Below, one piece after another: positions 1-12,070 of a stretch of 29,247 bases of DNA (its first letter is position 1; each line of letters begins with the position of its first letter). This DNA comes from Haplomitrium mnioides (lineage: Eukaryota > Marchantiophyta > Haplomitriopsida > Calobryales). A program made the translations under genes and the position numbers. The notes beneath the pieces are model-generated. The model did no database searches, was not told where the DNA came from, and saw nothing but the letters and a program-made list of their open reading frames with translations. The DNA is taken from assembly GCA_049999725.1 (NCBI GenBank), contig JBNGIS010022773.1, positions 1-29,247 on the forward strand. The letters run 5' to 3'.

Positions 1-360
1 GCAAAGGCAAATCAGGGTATATGATTCTAACATTCATAGAAGAAAGACAAATGTGGGGCAGCGATTGTATGAGTAATAGAACAAAGACAAGTGTGGTGGG
101 ATGATTCTAAGATACATAGAGCAAAGGTAAATGAGGGTATATGATTCTTACATTCATAGAAGAAAGACAAATGTGGGGCAGCGATTGTATGAGGAATAGA
201 ACAAAGACAAGTGTGGTGGGGTGATTCTAAGATACATAGAGCAAACGCAAATGAGGCTATATGATTTTTACATTCATAGAAGAAAGACAAATGTGGGGCA
301 GCGATTGTATGAGGAATAGAACAAAGACAAGTGTGGTGTTGTGATGCTATGAGGAATAGA
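1..360. repeat. Tandem satellite-like repeat, 120-bp unit made of three ~40-bp monomers
   Basis: Positions 1-120, 121-240 and 241-about 350 are near-identical copies of a 120-bp unit. Each unit divides into three related monomers of about 39, 41 and 40 bp, starting near 21, 60 and 101. Each monomer has a GATTnTA-like head, an ATAGAnnAAAG core and a TGnGG tail. This is a higher-order repeat of roughly nine monomers. The array probably continues left of the window. The unit length is a multiple of three, so the minus strand stays open by chance through the array. Confidence 0.95.
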
Positions 361-752
361 AGAAGTAGGAAGGCCATTGTTTAAGTGAGGTGGAGTGGAG
401 ACTAGACTAAGTGGAGAAAGTGAAGGAAGGTGAATGAAATGGTGTACAAAGAGAAGAACATGATGAAATGTCTGGTTCAAGTCCATTCGAGGACGGAAAA
501 GAAGCGGTACAAAATTCGATGGATGAATGGATGTCGGTTGACGCAAAACAGTGTAAATGGATTAGGGCGTGGATGTCCGTTGGCGGAGATGGAGAGGAGG
601 ATATTCCAGACAAAGGAGGAGGGAAGGTAGGAGAGTAGACGACAGGAGATCAGGCACAAGAGAAGACGTTGAGAAAACGGAGCGTGTATTGCATAGAATT
701 GATTACTATAAGAAGATGCGGGGTGCAATGGTGAGATTGCTGTGAGGGGGAG
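361..752. other. Purine-rich spacer and probable MRS2 5' leader
   Basis: I recognise no gene here. The stretch is rich in GA and GGA runs and contains several short open frames without family resemblance. An in-frame TGA at 732-734 limits the first MRS2 exon on the 5' side, so translation of that exon probably starts at 753 or 756 unless an upstream exon is spliced in. Confidence 0.5.
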
Positions 753-3700
753 ATGATGAGGCCTCGCACGCTCAACAGCAAGGTTCCATTCTTAGTCAAT
801 GGAGTATCGCCGGAAGAAGAAAGAGAGAAGGAGAAGGCCTCGGTGCTTGGCCTGCGGAAAAAGGGTATGGGTGTCCGGGCGTGGCTTCTCATCGATTCAA
901 ATGGTGGGACGCAAATGGTGGAGGCTGGAAAGTATGCCATAATGCGAAGGGCATGCCTACCTGCTCGAGATTTGCGTATCTTAGATCCATTGCTCTCATA
1001 TCCATCTACAATATTGGGTAGAGAGAGGGCGATTGTTGTGAATCTAGAACACATTAAGGCTATAATCACTGCACAGGAGGTGTTACTTCTCAACTCCAAG
1101 GACCCCGCAGTCGTACCTTTCGTTTTGGATCTTCAAAAACGCGTTCCTTTACATTTCAATGCCCTTGGTCAGCAGGTATTATCATCTGCCATCACTATTT
1201 TTTACTTCAACTACCTTGCATCTTCTGCTGCGTTTTGACTCCTCTGCAAATGCACTTGTAGAATTCAGTTGTTTGTTCGTTCTGTCTCTCGCCTGGCCAC
1301 CTTAGATGAGGTTCACCACGTGTGCTGAGCACATTCATCGTAAGATATGTGACACATCCATTTCGGAAACACGTAGGAAGGTTCCTCTGCCTGCAATGGC
1401 AGCAGGAAGGCTATCAATCCATTATTGGTGTCTAGCCCACTGCTTCCATACTTAATCTGGACTTTGGAAGATTTTTGTTTAATTGAATATTGCTCTTGCA
1501 GCTGTTGCTTGTTTGTTACTCCGCCCACTCCAATTTACCAATAGGCTGGGCTCCCGACCTTCTATATAGTGTTGTAGGTTATGACCGGGGTATCTTTACT
1601 CCGAACATTGTTTTCCTTTTTAACCGAGCAGTTGTCGAACAGCTTGAAGAAGGTTCTCAGGGTTGTGTTTGCTGATGCGGGTTACATCCCATTCCAGTAA
1701 TCTCTGGGAATGAATGGTGGACCGTCTGCAGTCTCAGCCCCTGTGTGGCTTACAGGCTTGGGCTGTGTATGACTTCATGCAAACAGTTGAGCTCTTGTGT
1801 GCGGCCCACATACTCCTTTATGATGGGCACATCTGCAGAGTATACTCTTCTGAGCTTCTATGAAGAAGCTCTGCACTGTCATGCTGATATTTACAATGCT
1901 GCTCTGTTTGTACAGTGGATACTTTGTAAGCTGGTCCTCATGGGTCCCTGGATGAGAAGATGGAGTTTTGGCCAATAGGTGTTTACCTCTTGGAAGGTAA
2001 CAATCTCTCTTGGGGAACATATTGCAATGCATCAGAAAAAGCAAGTGCAGCATTGGCCTTAGAAATGAATGAGTTTTAGCAAACTGTTATCTAATGGGAC
2101 CAAGCAGTCTGTGGAAGAACACTAGATACTAAGCTACTAAGTGGGAGCCAGCCTTGAATGCCTGGATCCCAACTTCTATTGCCAATAGGATATGCTAGCA
2201 AGCATCTAAACCCTTGGACATTGAGCAGGCTCTCATTTTTTCTGGTTGTGCAGCTGCTGCCAGAATCTCCCCTATCTTTATTACCCTATTGAATTTTAGT
2301 GTTGAAGTGGCGAAAGTGTTTTATGCTAAAACACGACTGAAGCACTAATGCCTTGCAGAGATACACATCAAGAGTCAGACATAAACCAGAAACATATCCC
2401 AGAATGCCTTTCTGATTTAAGCCCAATGGGTCTCTTGGACAAGATTAGCCTCTAGCTTTACACAATACCACATTTACTGGTAGGAGCCTCATAGAATAGA
2501 AAGTTTTAGAAAATATAGGCATGAAAACAGCTGTTCTCTCAAAAATACTGTAGGACTTACGTAGTTTCTGTCTTACTGGTTCCATTCTGCTTTCTGTGTG
2601 TTTGGAGTACACATGAATTCCCTCTTCCTGCTTTTTAACTTTTTTTTCTTAAACTTGGAAATGACTACTCATAAGTATCAAATACAATTCAACAGGGGCA
2701 CACAATCAATGAAGGCTAAAATCCCAAAACTCAAAGTTCCAAATGGATTCACTTCAGAAAGTTTGTTCTTCCTGCTTGTTCTTGTTCTAGCTGCAAGGAT
2801 GCAATTCTTCAATAGCAATGACTTTTTTGGATGTGAACTTATTTCACCTTGCCAGTTTTTTGTGTATTGCAGGTTGCTGGAGATGCAGTTGGTGGGCTCA
2901 GTGATGATGGAGAAACTGCTCAGAAGCCTACGGTTAACTCTCCTGCAGATGTGTTGAGTAGAGGGCAGTCAAGCTATGTCGTAAACAAATCTGGACAAAA
3001 TTTTCAAGACACTGACAATGCGGGGTCATTGACTCCGCCCCAATACAGGGGTGCAGCTTTTCGTAGTGAAGGGGCTAGTCCAGCACAGACCATGGGGGGT
3101 CCCAGTGTCTTACCTTTTGAGTTTCGTGCATTGGAAGTCTGCCTGGAGGCTGCGTGTAGCAGCCTAGACGCAGAGGTGTGTATATTTTACCTGTCATTTC
3201 AGTGTTCAGAACTGACTGTCAGAAACTAATTATGGTTTTAATGTATAGGTCCAGACACTCGCATTGTGTGGCCATCTTTTGAACTTCAAATGATAATTTT
3301 ACTGGGTTTTGTGCAACATTCAAAGTATTTGGTCATTGTGCAGCTGGTACAATACCTATCTTTGTATTGATATGATTTGCAGGCAACAACCTTGGAGCGT
3401 GAGGCATATCCTGCACTAGATGAACTAACTTCAAAACTCAGTACTCTGAACCTTGAGCAGGTTCGACAAATAAAGAGCCGACTGGTAGCAATATCTGGTC
3501 GAGTCCAGAAGGTACAGAATTATTTGTCTCTTTACACGAAATATTTCTGTAAGGTCGTTGTTGCAGACTTATATATTAAGGCAAGTGTGAAGAATCACAA
3601 GCTTTAGTACTGCTGAAGTAGACAGTACACTGGGTTGGCTAACTTGATGCTGGACAATAGTTTCAGGCAGCAAGGGTACTCCCAACTGACCGCTAGGTCT

Positions 3701-5499
3701 GAAGTTCATGGACTCCTGTAGTCCTAAAGTTAAATTATTCATATTAGACATGGGGCAAGTGGAGTGCATCAGTTCAGGAAATTGAGATTATGAGATGAAA
3801 TAAAAAAATCTGAAGTAAATCAAAAGAAAGAAGACTATTGCAAAGAAAATAAAGAGCATATGGATTGCATGCAGTATATAAGTGCATTTATTATCCTGAC
3901 TTGTATGCTGAGTGCCTGCAAATTTTTAAGGAGTTCTCAGTCATGCTACTGTTCCAGGTAGCCATCAACAAAAGAACAATGTGCTTTGTGTAGAACAATT
4001 CTGCAAGGGCTTGATAAGAGCTTTTGAATTTCATTTCAACCATAGAAGAATTGAAGTGTTTGAGCCTCATTTATATTAACTTCAAATGGTGGGAGCAGGT
4101 GCGGGATGAAATAGAGCAGCTGCTAGACGATGATGGAGATATGGCAGAGATGTACTTGACGGACAAGTTGCTGCGCATGCAGATGGAGGAAGGTATTTCT
4201 CAGGCATCATCTGACAGAGGGTTTGATCCTAAAACGTTGAAAAGAGACGACATTACCAGGTCAGATACACAAGAAGAGGCATCAGTAAAACGGGATAAGG
4301 CTCCCTCTCCTGCTCCGTCAACCCTTGAAGATTCTTTTAAGGCAGATCATGAAAGGTGAGTAGGTTCTGAACACCTTTATGGATTTAGAAGACTGATTGT
4401 CATAGATACGTGAAATGATTTAAGTTTGAATCACTTAGTTAGTTGTTGCAGGGTTGATAATCAAACCTCAGACCAAAATCAATATTGAGTTTGTCTGATC
4501 CTGAATTTTTGATTACAGCTGAACAGCCAACGGAAATATCATGCCAGTCAGTTGAAACAGAATTTTTAAATCCGTTTGATGGAGCATTCTGAAATTTCTA
4601 GCGATTCTCTTCTGAGCTTTGGTTGTTTTGATGGCACATTTTGAAATTTCTAGGGGTTCTCGTCTGAGCTATGGTTTACACAATCAGATTTTTTCCTGAG
4701 CCACAAATCTGGAACTTGCAGAGAAATCGCTATGGAAGAGGGTTCCAAAAGAGGTGGTATTGAGCAGGTCAAAAGAAGCAGCAGCAGCAGCAGCAGTAGC
4801 AGTAGTAGCACGTCAAGTGGCAATGATCAGAAACAGGACGTTGAAGAACTGGAAATGCTACTCGAAGCCTACTTTGTGCAAATTGATGGAACACTGAACA
4901 AGCTGTCAACGGTGAGCTCTGCAATGCATGACAAAAGCAACACTGACGCATGTGATTTTTATGCTGCACTTTAAGGATATCTTGTCTTGGTAGGGTTATC
5001 TTTTTGGTATTCTTACAGCAGTCACCAATCGCATCTTGCAGTTCCAACTGCATTACGTCTTGTAGTCTATGTCATCTGCATATTCTACTACTGTGCGCAC
5101 TGAATTCAAAACTAATTACTGTTGACAAAGAGTTCTACGCCTTGACACAGCCGTTTTAGAAGAGAGTTTTCTTTTTGTACTCAAATCTCATGCAGTGCCC
5201 CCCAATTTTTGTTGCAGTTGCGGGAGTATGTAGATGATACAGAGGACTACATCAATATAATGCTGGATGACAAACAAAATAGCTTGCTTCAAATGGGGGT
5301 TATGCTCACAACTGCCACACTAGTTGTTAGTGCCTTTATCGTCTTGACTGGGATATTCGGAATGAACATTCACATTGAGCTTTTCGATACTGGTGGTCTC
5401 AAAGACTTTGTCGGGGTAGTTGGTGGTGGATCGGTTGGATGTGCTGTCATGTATGTGGCTGCAATATTGTGGTACAAGTACAAGAGATTGCTCGAGTGA
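753..5499 (+). CDS. MRS2: MRS2/CorA-type magnesium transporter, six exons
   Basis: Predicted exons are 753-1175, 2873-3175, 3383-3511, 4099-4355, 4722-4911 and 5218-5499, giving about 527 residues. All junctions are GT-AG and keep frame (phases 0,0,0,2,0). Exon 1 carries the conserved PARDLRILDP block followed by an IVVNLEHIKAIITAQEVLLL-like strand. Exon 2 has LPFEFRALEVCLEAAC and exon 3 LDELTSKLSTLNLEQVRQIKS. Exon 4 starts VRDEIEQLLDDDGDMAEMYL and exon 5 has EELEMLLEAYF. Exon 6 holds two membrane helices (about residues 460-481 and 500-522), with the family-defining GMN at 482-484 at the end of the first. CorA/MRS2 proteins form pentameric Mg2+ channels; the plant members sit in plasma, vacuolar, plastid or mitochondrial membranes. 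The protein is longer than typical plant MRS2 (about 380-450 residues) because of an extended linker in exon 2 and a poly-Ser tract in exon 5. The start could also be 756. The subcellular location cannot be told from the sequence. Confidence 0.94.
4578..4678 (+). repeat. Imperfect 52-bp tandem duplication in MRS2 intron 4
   Basis: Two adjacent segments starting at 4578 and 4630 share a GATGG start, a GAAATTTCTAG core and a TCTGAGCT end with a few substitutions. It is a local intronic duplication with no sign of function. Confidence 0.75.
4779..4812 (+). repeat. AGC/AGT trinucleotide microsatellite coding for poly-Ser
   Basis: A run of AGC and AGT codons inside MRS2 exon 5 encodes eleven consecutive Ser residues, just before the conserved EELEMLLEAYF helix. 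It lies in the soluble linker of the transporter and is a likely site of length variation between individuals. Confidence 0.9.
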
Positions 5500-6114
5500 T
5501 CTTGGAGTGCAACAAAGACAGGAATGGGGAGATTGTGTCGTCTCTGGGGCTGCCAGATGAAGATGATGTTGGGCATATGCAAGGGAGGAGACTGTTCAAA
5601 GCTGAACTGGACAATAAGGGGTCCTTCAGCAGGGGCATACATCTGTCCATTGAGGCAATCCTCAAAAGTTGATGACATTTTATAGATCATTGATTATAAG
5701 TTTGGTTCGGACGTTCTGGCCCTTCACAAGTTTCATTGCATGATTCTTATGGGGCATGTCCAGAACCCTCCATTCAACTGTAAATAATTAATTTTGTTCC
5801 ATATTATTTTCCAACAGATGCTATGTTTATCAGTCCGTTGGAGGTCGGAGAAACTGTAGTTCTATTCTGGGAATCGGTAACCCCAAAACTGCCTTTGTAT
5901 CGTTGAAAGTAAAGAGGTATCTTTCACTGCGGTTTGTAAAGAGTGAGTTGGTTGGTTACACAGTCGGTGCCTATGATTGCTGTTGAGAAGTTGTCCATAC
6001 AGTCGAGCGAATGTGATGCTTGTGCAGGAGGATGAAACGTTCCATGCAGTTGTGCTCCTGGTTTGGAATCCATGTCTAGAATTGTATATGGGCTGTGAAG
6101 AACTGTGGTACAGC
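5500..6114. other. Spacer between MRS2 and OPT
   Basis: The MRS2 3' UTR and the OPT 5' region share about 615 bp. AT-rich sequence near 5782-5815 may hold the end of the MRS2 transcript. I see no further gene. Open frames here are short and resemble no family I know. Confidence 0.45.
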
Positions 6115-9100
6115 ATGGGAGAGATTAGTCGAAGAGACTCGGAGTCGACGATACCAGAATCGTTGACAGATGGACATCTCGACGAGGTGAGCTGGGAGAA
6201 AATTTGCTAGTGTCTCATTATGTGTGTGTCTCTCTCGCTCGCTCGGGGTAGGTAGCCTTCAAACGATACATTCACGTTTTGTGTCGCTGGTTCAGGAAGA
6301 ATCGGAAGTCGAGGAAGTCGAGGAAGTGAAATTGACGGTGGCGACCACGGATGACCCTGATATGATGATGCTTACTGCGCGAACATGGATTATTGGAATT
6401 CCCATTTGCGCGTTTCTGGCTTTTGTGAACCAATTTTTTTGGTTTCGATCATCCCCAATCACCATATCTGCTCTAGCGGGCCAGATTGTGTCCCTGTATT
6501 TGGGGCGACTAATGGCCAGATGGATTCCAGATCGGAAACTGGGTTCCGTGAGGTTGAACCCCGGCCCCTTCACTATTAAGGTTTAGTACGTTCATCGTCA
6601 TGACAAATTTTTTCTCAAGCTTTTCGACTCGTTGCATGCCTCGATTCTGTTGTCCAAGGAAACCGATTTCATGCACTGTGTCAACAACGAATTTCTCGGA
6701 TACGGAAATATCTTTCATCGATCTATTCATTTTGAAAGTGATCTAATTAGCACGGTGAGTATCCTCATGAAAAATTCGATTCTCTAATGTAGAAGCGAGA
6801 GCCTCACGAAATTCTAAGACTCATCAATCTGTCTATCATTGCAGGAGCATGTGCTCATCACCATTTTTGCAAGTTGTGGCAGTTCGTTTGGACGTGCAAA
6901 TGCGGATGCCATGGAAGTCGTGACTCTTCTCAACAGGCCGTTCTTCTTCAATAAAGTAATTTACAAGTTTGGTACTCGTCCAGGTTTCCATTCCTCTCGT
7001 TGCGTTTAATTTGACTGTGGTGTGTTTCGTTCGTGGACGAGCATTGAAGTGTCCGTGTGCGTCCCGTTGGCAGAAAATTTCTTTCGGTGCTGCGTTGCTT
7101 TTGGTGACAACCACTCAAACTATGGGATATGGAATTGCCGGTCTGTTCCGGGGATATCTGGTGGTATGAATACACCACTGCACTTCTGTTTTCGATTTTG
7201 GACTTGGCTTGCTTGCAAAGGTGAAGAATCAGATGAACTTTCTATCTTAATCATGCACATTTCATTGTTTACTATGGTGTTGCGAATTAGGATCCGCCGC
7301 AAATGTGGTGGCCTTCCACACTGGTTGATGTCTCTTTGTTTAGGTGAGTTATCAACTAAGCTAAGTATACGATCTCGTTTCAAATTGTCCGGTGCACATC
7401 ATTGTGATATTCTTGAACGCATAGTATGCCGCGCCGCGCCTTAACATCAATTCTGTTACAGGACTCTCCACGACAAAGAGCCCAACAAGGGCTTGAGGAG
7501 AATTCAATTCTTCGCAATCGCTGCAATTGTCAGTTTCGCGTGGTACATTGTGCCGCAGTATTTCTTCGTCACACTGACGACGTTGTCGTGGATTTGCTGG
7601 GCTTGGAAAGATTCAATCACGTTGCAACAAATCGGCTCAGGTACAACGTGGCAGGGTATAGTCGTTCTTGGGGCGGACATTCTGTAGACACAATGGACGC
7701 TGATTTTAAAATTTGAAAAATGGTGCAGGATGGAATGGTTTGGGTTTGACTGTGTTTTCGCTGGATTGGCCGACAATATCTGCGTATCTCAATTCTCCTC
7801 TGTCCACACCCTGGTTCACGTTGGTGAACGTGTACGCAGGATTTCTGGCAGCTGCATTCGTCGTCGTTCCGATCATTTATTGGAACAACGTCTTCGACGC
7901 CAAACATTTCCCCATCATGACCAACCGGCTCTATGTGGAAGATGGCCACCGATATAACGTTTCCAAGGTACAATCACACCCAATCCCACCTCCTTCTTCA
8001 CATGTGCACAAGGCAAATGCTGATCATGATTATGGTCGTGATGCGAAGGTGCTGGATTCCACGGGCTTGCACTTGGATCATAGCATGTACGAACAATATG
8101 GGCCACCGCACATGGCAGGGGCGTATGCGGTGGTACACTGGGGCCTTGTTTTTGCTTTCATTCCATCGGTCATTGTGCACGTGATTTTGTGGAATGGGAA
8201 AGACATTTTTCGCCGGTTCTTGAATTCGCGACGTGGTACTCTCTTACTCAACCAAATGAATTGAAATGAATGTGATATTGGACGCCATCTTCCAGAGGAA
8301 TTCATTCGACATGACCTCCCCTACCTGCATGCAGGTGGAGTATACATGCCAGACATTCACACAAGATTGATGCAAAAGTACGCCCACATTCCCCAGTGGT
8401 GGTTCTGGGCCTTGCTGTCGGTGACACTGGGTCTTTCGATTGCCACCGTTGAGGTTTGGAAAGATACTTTGCAAATCGATTGGGCATGGGTTTTGTTGGC
8501 CGTGGCTCTGGCTTGCCTCCTCACACTGCCCGTGGCTGTCATAACTGCAACAACGAACATGGTACGAGTGTGATTGCTCGTGGAAGCTGTGCATGACATG
8601 CTCGCTTGCACGATAACTGTACTCATAATCTGTTTGTTTGGTGTTTGCAGTTTCAAGGAATCGGTCCCATTTGCAACATCATATTTGGTTACATAAAGCC
8701 GGGTAGTATGGTGGGACTGAACTCTTTCCGAGTGTACGCTGCGGGTAGTGTAGTCCAGTCCATTGCTTTCCTTCGAGATTTCAAACTTGCTCACTACATG
8801 AAAATCGCGCCTCGCCATATGTTCCTTGTCCAGGTAGCTTTCAGCGACTGTAGTTCTGGATTGTAGGGAAAATCATCGATGTCTTCTTTCTTCAAATGCT
8901 GACGGTGTCTAATCGTATGAATGCAGGTGGTGGGGACAGTAGTGGCCGGGGCTGTCAACTTGGGGTGTGCATACTGGTTGTTTGACAGTAAGCCAGATCT
9001 GTGTGAGGAAGGAGGTGACTGGTCATGTCCCGCTGCCGCAAACGGCTTCCAAGTTGCGATAGTGTTTGGTCTGGTTGGCACGAAGCGTATGTTTGGTAGC

Positions 9101-9636
9101 GACGGACAATACAGGATCCTGAATTGGATGTTACTCGTGGGTTTCGTTGCTCCCATCCCATTCTGGGCTCTTTCCAAGCTCACCCCCAAGCTTGCGGTAA
9201 GGATCTATAAACCTTCCACCCCACACTAGTCATATCATGCCAATGGAACACGAGGACATGTGATAATCATACTCATGTGGTGCAGTTTCTGAAACACGTG
9301 CACGTACCGGTAATTCTGGCGGCAGTGAACCAGTGGCCACCAGCAAGGGCAGTGAATTATAACTCGTGGTTCTTCACAGGATTCATCTTCAACTGGCTCA
9401 TATTCAAGCATAGAAAAGCATGGTGGCAGCGCTACAATTACGTGTTATCGGCTGCACTGGACACAGGGGTGGCAATGGCGGGCCCGTTACTCTTCTTGGC
9501 ATTGGAGTATGAGAAAAAGGAATTGGAAGGATGGTGGGGAAGGCCCCGCAACAGTTTCAACAACGACCATTGCCCCCTCGCGCTCTGCCCCACTGCTCGC
9601 CATCTCAACGTCACTGGCTGCCCCGTCTTCCATTAG
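6115..9636 (+). CDS. OPT: Oligopeptide transporter (OPT family), twelve exons
   Basis: Predicted exons are 6115-6186, 6296-6580, 6845-6955, 7074-7163, 7291-7343, 7462-7640, 7729-7967, 8049-8232, 8335-8561, 8651-8833, 8927-9196 and 9286-9636. Together they give about 747 residues, the normal length for plant OPTs. Family landmarks appear in order: an acidic N-terminus, LTARTWIIGIP at the first helix, the NPG motif at 112-114, DPPQMWWPSTLVDVSLFR, WICWAWKDSITLQQIGSG, SLDWPTISAY, an EQYGPPHM loop, IPQWWFW, a KIPPR-type motif at 531-535, and WWQRYNYVLSAALD near the end. OPTs are proton-coupled importers of small peptides, glutathione or metal chelates at the plasma membrane; the substrate cannot be read from sequence. 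The KIPPR motif reads KIAPR here. Exon 8 may end at 8235 instead of 8232. The 81-bp intron 7 has a weak acceptor but its removal restores family spacing. The start at 6115 gives the usual short acidic leader. Confidence 0.95.
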
Positions 9637-10211
9637 CATTCTTTCATTCCTTCCCCACGCCATTTATCGATTTCAATCGGTCCATTTTTTCCGCATTGAG
9701 ATAATTGCGTAGTTTAGTTGTCATCTACAAAACATGAAGTTTGACAAAGTGAGCAAATACCATTGATCCATTCGTGATTGCAATACTACCTGTCGGGAAT
9801 CTACCGTGCAATTTAAAAGTACTGTAATGCCTCACAGCACTTGCCCAAATTGTATATGCTCGTGGCAGGTTCTTGTCTAAGTGAGGTGATTCCGTGACGT
9901 TAGAGATCGCAAGCCCTCCCTGGAAAGACGAGAGGATCATCGTCGTTCACTGTGACAACTACGTTACCGTACTTCCTTACGAATCCATCATCTTTTTGAC
10001 TTCTGTACCAGAGAATCTTGCAAGATGGAAAGCTACATCGACTTCTCCATCAGGGAATCTTTCAAGATTGAAAATATATATCTTAACAGTCTGCTTTGGT
10101 TGTTACTACTTTGCCCACACCACGGTGAGGGATTTTCTGTGAGTCTGTACTGTCAGTCCTGTTGGCTTGCGACTTCAATCAAATTTTATTCTTTTCAATC
10201 GATAATAATCC
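9637..10211. other. OPT downstream region
   Basis: This should contain the OPT 3' UTR. Apart from AT-rich stretches and short open frames I recognise nothing. Confidence 0.4.
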
Positions 10212-10737
10212 ATCAATTTACCCAGCTTTCCAAGAATCTTCAATCGAATCATCCAGCTCCCAACAAATTTTCAATCGACACTGATGGATCACATCACCGA
10301 GTTCCCAACAAGTCTTCAATCGACGATGGATCAAATCAACTACCTCCCAACAAATCTTTAATGGACAATGATGGATCAAATCACCCATTTCTTCAATCGA
10401 CAATGTTGGATCTAATCACCCAGCTCCCAACAAATTTTCAATCGACAATGATGGATCAAATCACCCAGCTCCCAACAAATCTTCCAATCGAGAGTGATGG
10501 ATCACTTCTGAATCATCCAGCTTCCAAATTATATGCAATTGACAATGATAGATCAATTGACCCGGCTCCCAGGAAATCTTCATTCAACAGTGATAGATCA
10601 CTGCACCCAGCTTGACAATGGTGGATCAATTCACCCAGCTCCCAACAAATCTTCAATCGACAGTGATGGATCACTTCACCCAGCTTCCAAAGTGTCTTCA
10701 CTTGATAATGATGGATCAGTTCACTCGGCTTCTGCAG
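10212..10737 (+). repeat. 45-bp minisatellite, about eleven copies
   Basis: The repeat unit contains CCAGCTCCCAACAAAT, TTCAATCGACA and ATGATGGATCA in that order and recurs about every 45 bp. Some copies carry small deletions, for example the short copies near 10315 and 10390. Since 45 is a multiple of three, long open frames cross the array on both strands with a 15-residue period. The indels move the periodic peptide from one frame to another, which argues against coding. Confidence 0.93.
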
Positions 10738-11264
10738 CCATGTATTGCAAGGTTTGACCAGGGCCACTTTATGGTTCATTCGGAATGGATTCCCAGCAAT
10801 TTACACTCACTTTCAGGATTATCTTCGACGTGTACAGGCTTACCTTTTCTTCCTTTGCAATCACACTACATTTCAAAAGAAAAGTGCTACAGTACAATCA
10901 GGAAATCATATCATGACGAGGCAAACTGTAGGAGTAACAAGACAAATACTTCAGATACTTTATTTTTTGAAGATTAGACCGATAGTGCTTTCAGTCATAC
11001 TACTCTCTCAACGTACGCAAGTGATGCGCTCAGTGGGTCTGGTGACAGTTTCTATCTTCAACTTGCACGTTATCTCCGATTCCCTTCTAGACTTGTGCAA
11101 GTACATAATACATAACTCAAAAGCTATAAGCAGACATTCACATTGTAGACTATAAGGCTTATTCCAAACGGACAACTTTTTCCTGGACTAACGTCTTTAG
11201 CCGTTGTCATGCGCAAGACTCGTAGTTTTCATCGGATTTTCTTCTTCCTTTCCCGAGGACCCGT
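10738..11264. other. Spacer with probable 3' UTR of the minus-strand metallothionein
   Basis: No protein family is recognisable. On the minus strand an AATAAG lies near 11157-11162, about 105 bases after the metallothionein stop, and could serve as its polyadenylation signal. The rest is unassigned. Confidence 0.4.
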
Positions 11265-11984
11265 TCATTTGCAACAGCTGCATGTACAACTTGGTTGGCA
11301 GCCCGATGGGCAGTTGCAACTTGTGCATTTGCAATCTCCCTCACTGCAAGTTTAACGACATGTGTTAGCAAATAAATGTTACGTGTCACCCGAAGACATG
11401 GAACCAGATCCAGACACACAGCTTGCAATCGTCAACCATGCCATGTTGCAGCTCTTTGCATTTCAGAGTTTTGAGCTTGTGTCATCACAAGTAAAGTGAT
11501 CTCTCTCAAGATTCCGCTTCACTTAGTCCATTGGCTTGCTCACGTTGGTTAATTTGTGAAGCCATACGACAAACGATACTACCTCGCGTCAGTTTCTCCA
11601 GTCAAGTAATTTTTTTAGCCGAGTGCAAAGACACTGTCAGTTAGTACTCTCGGCCATATACGACTAGTATCACGCCACATTTGAAACGGTCGCCTATTCC
11701 TCATTTAAATTCACGTACTGTGACCGTAAATTGGTTAGAGAATCTGAATCGTCTATAATTTACACTAGGTAAGCGACTGAGCGGAGCTGTACCCGGTATA
11801 GACTCCCATGAACTCTGTGTTTTCGCAGCTGCATGCCAAGTAATCAACAATTGAATGGAGTTAGTGCATCTCCTTCAAGATCTGGACTCAACTGAAGAAC
11901 GAACGCAGGAAAGAGTTCAGAAAGTCACCTGCATCCGTTGCAGCTGCTTCCACAAGTGCAGTTGGCATTTCCGCATCCGGACAT
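11265..11984 (-). CDS. MT: Metallothionein A, four small exons
   Basis: Predicted exons on the minus strand are 11984-11929, 11828-11793, 11421-11383 and 11343-11265, giving 69 residues with 16 Cys. Exon 1 encodes MSGCGNANCTCGSSCNGC, identical except one residue to the first exon of the gene at 22181. Exon 4 encodes the C-terminal cluster starting EGDCKCTSCNC and ending CTCSCCK, again closely matching that gene. Exon 2 has CENTEFMGV, matching CGNKELMEV in the other copy. Metallothioneins bind Zn, Cu or Cd through Cys thiolates and buffer metals in the cytosol; two Cys-rich ends joined by a Cys-poor linker is the usual plant layout. All three introns are phase 2. Exons 1, 2 and 4 are well supported. 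Exon 3 is the least certain: its acceptor could lie upstream, near 11451. The exon 1 donor is AG|GTGACT. Confidence 0.8.
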
Positions 11985-12070
11985 GACTAGACGAAGAATT
12001 GGTATCGCCAAACGTCTGCTAGAAGAAGGAAAGCTAAGGCACTGCGCTGCAAACTGGCCGAGTAATTATG

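Noticed and set aside
27-377. 116-codon minus-strand open frame with a 40-residue repeat
   Set aside because: It is the translation of the 120-bp satellite, whose unit length is a multiple of three; no family resemblance.
10025-10615. 196-codon plus-strand frame with 15-residue repeats
   Set aside because: It follows the 45-bp minisatellite and the repeat peptide changes frame between copies; no independent coding evidence.
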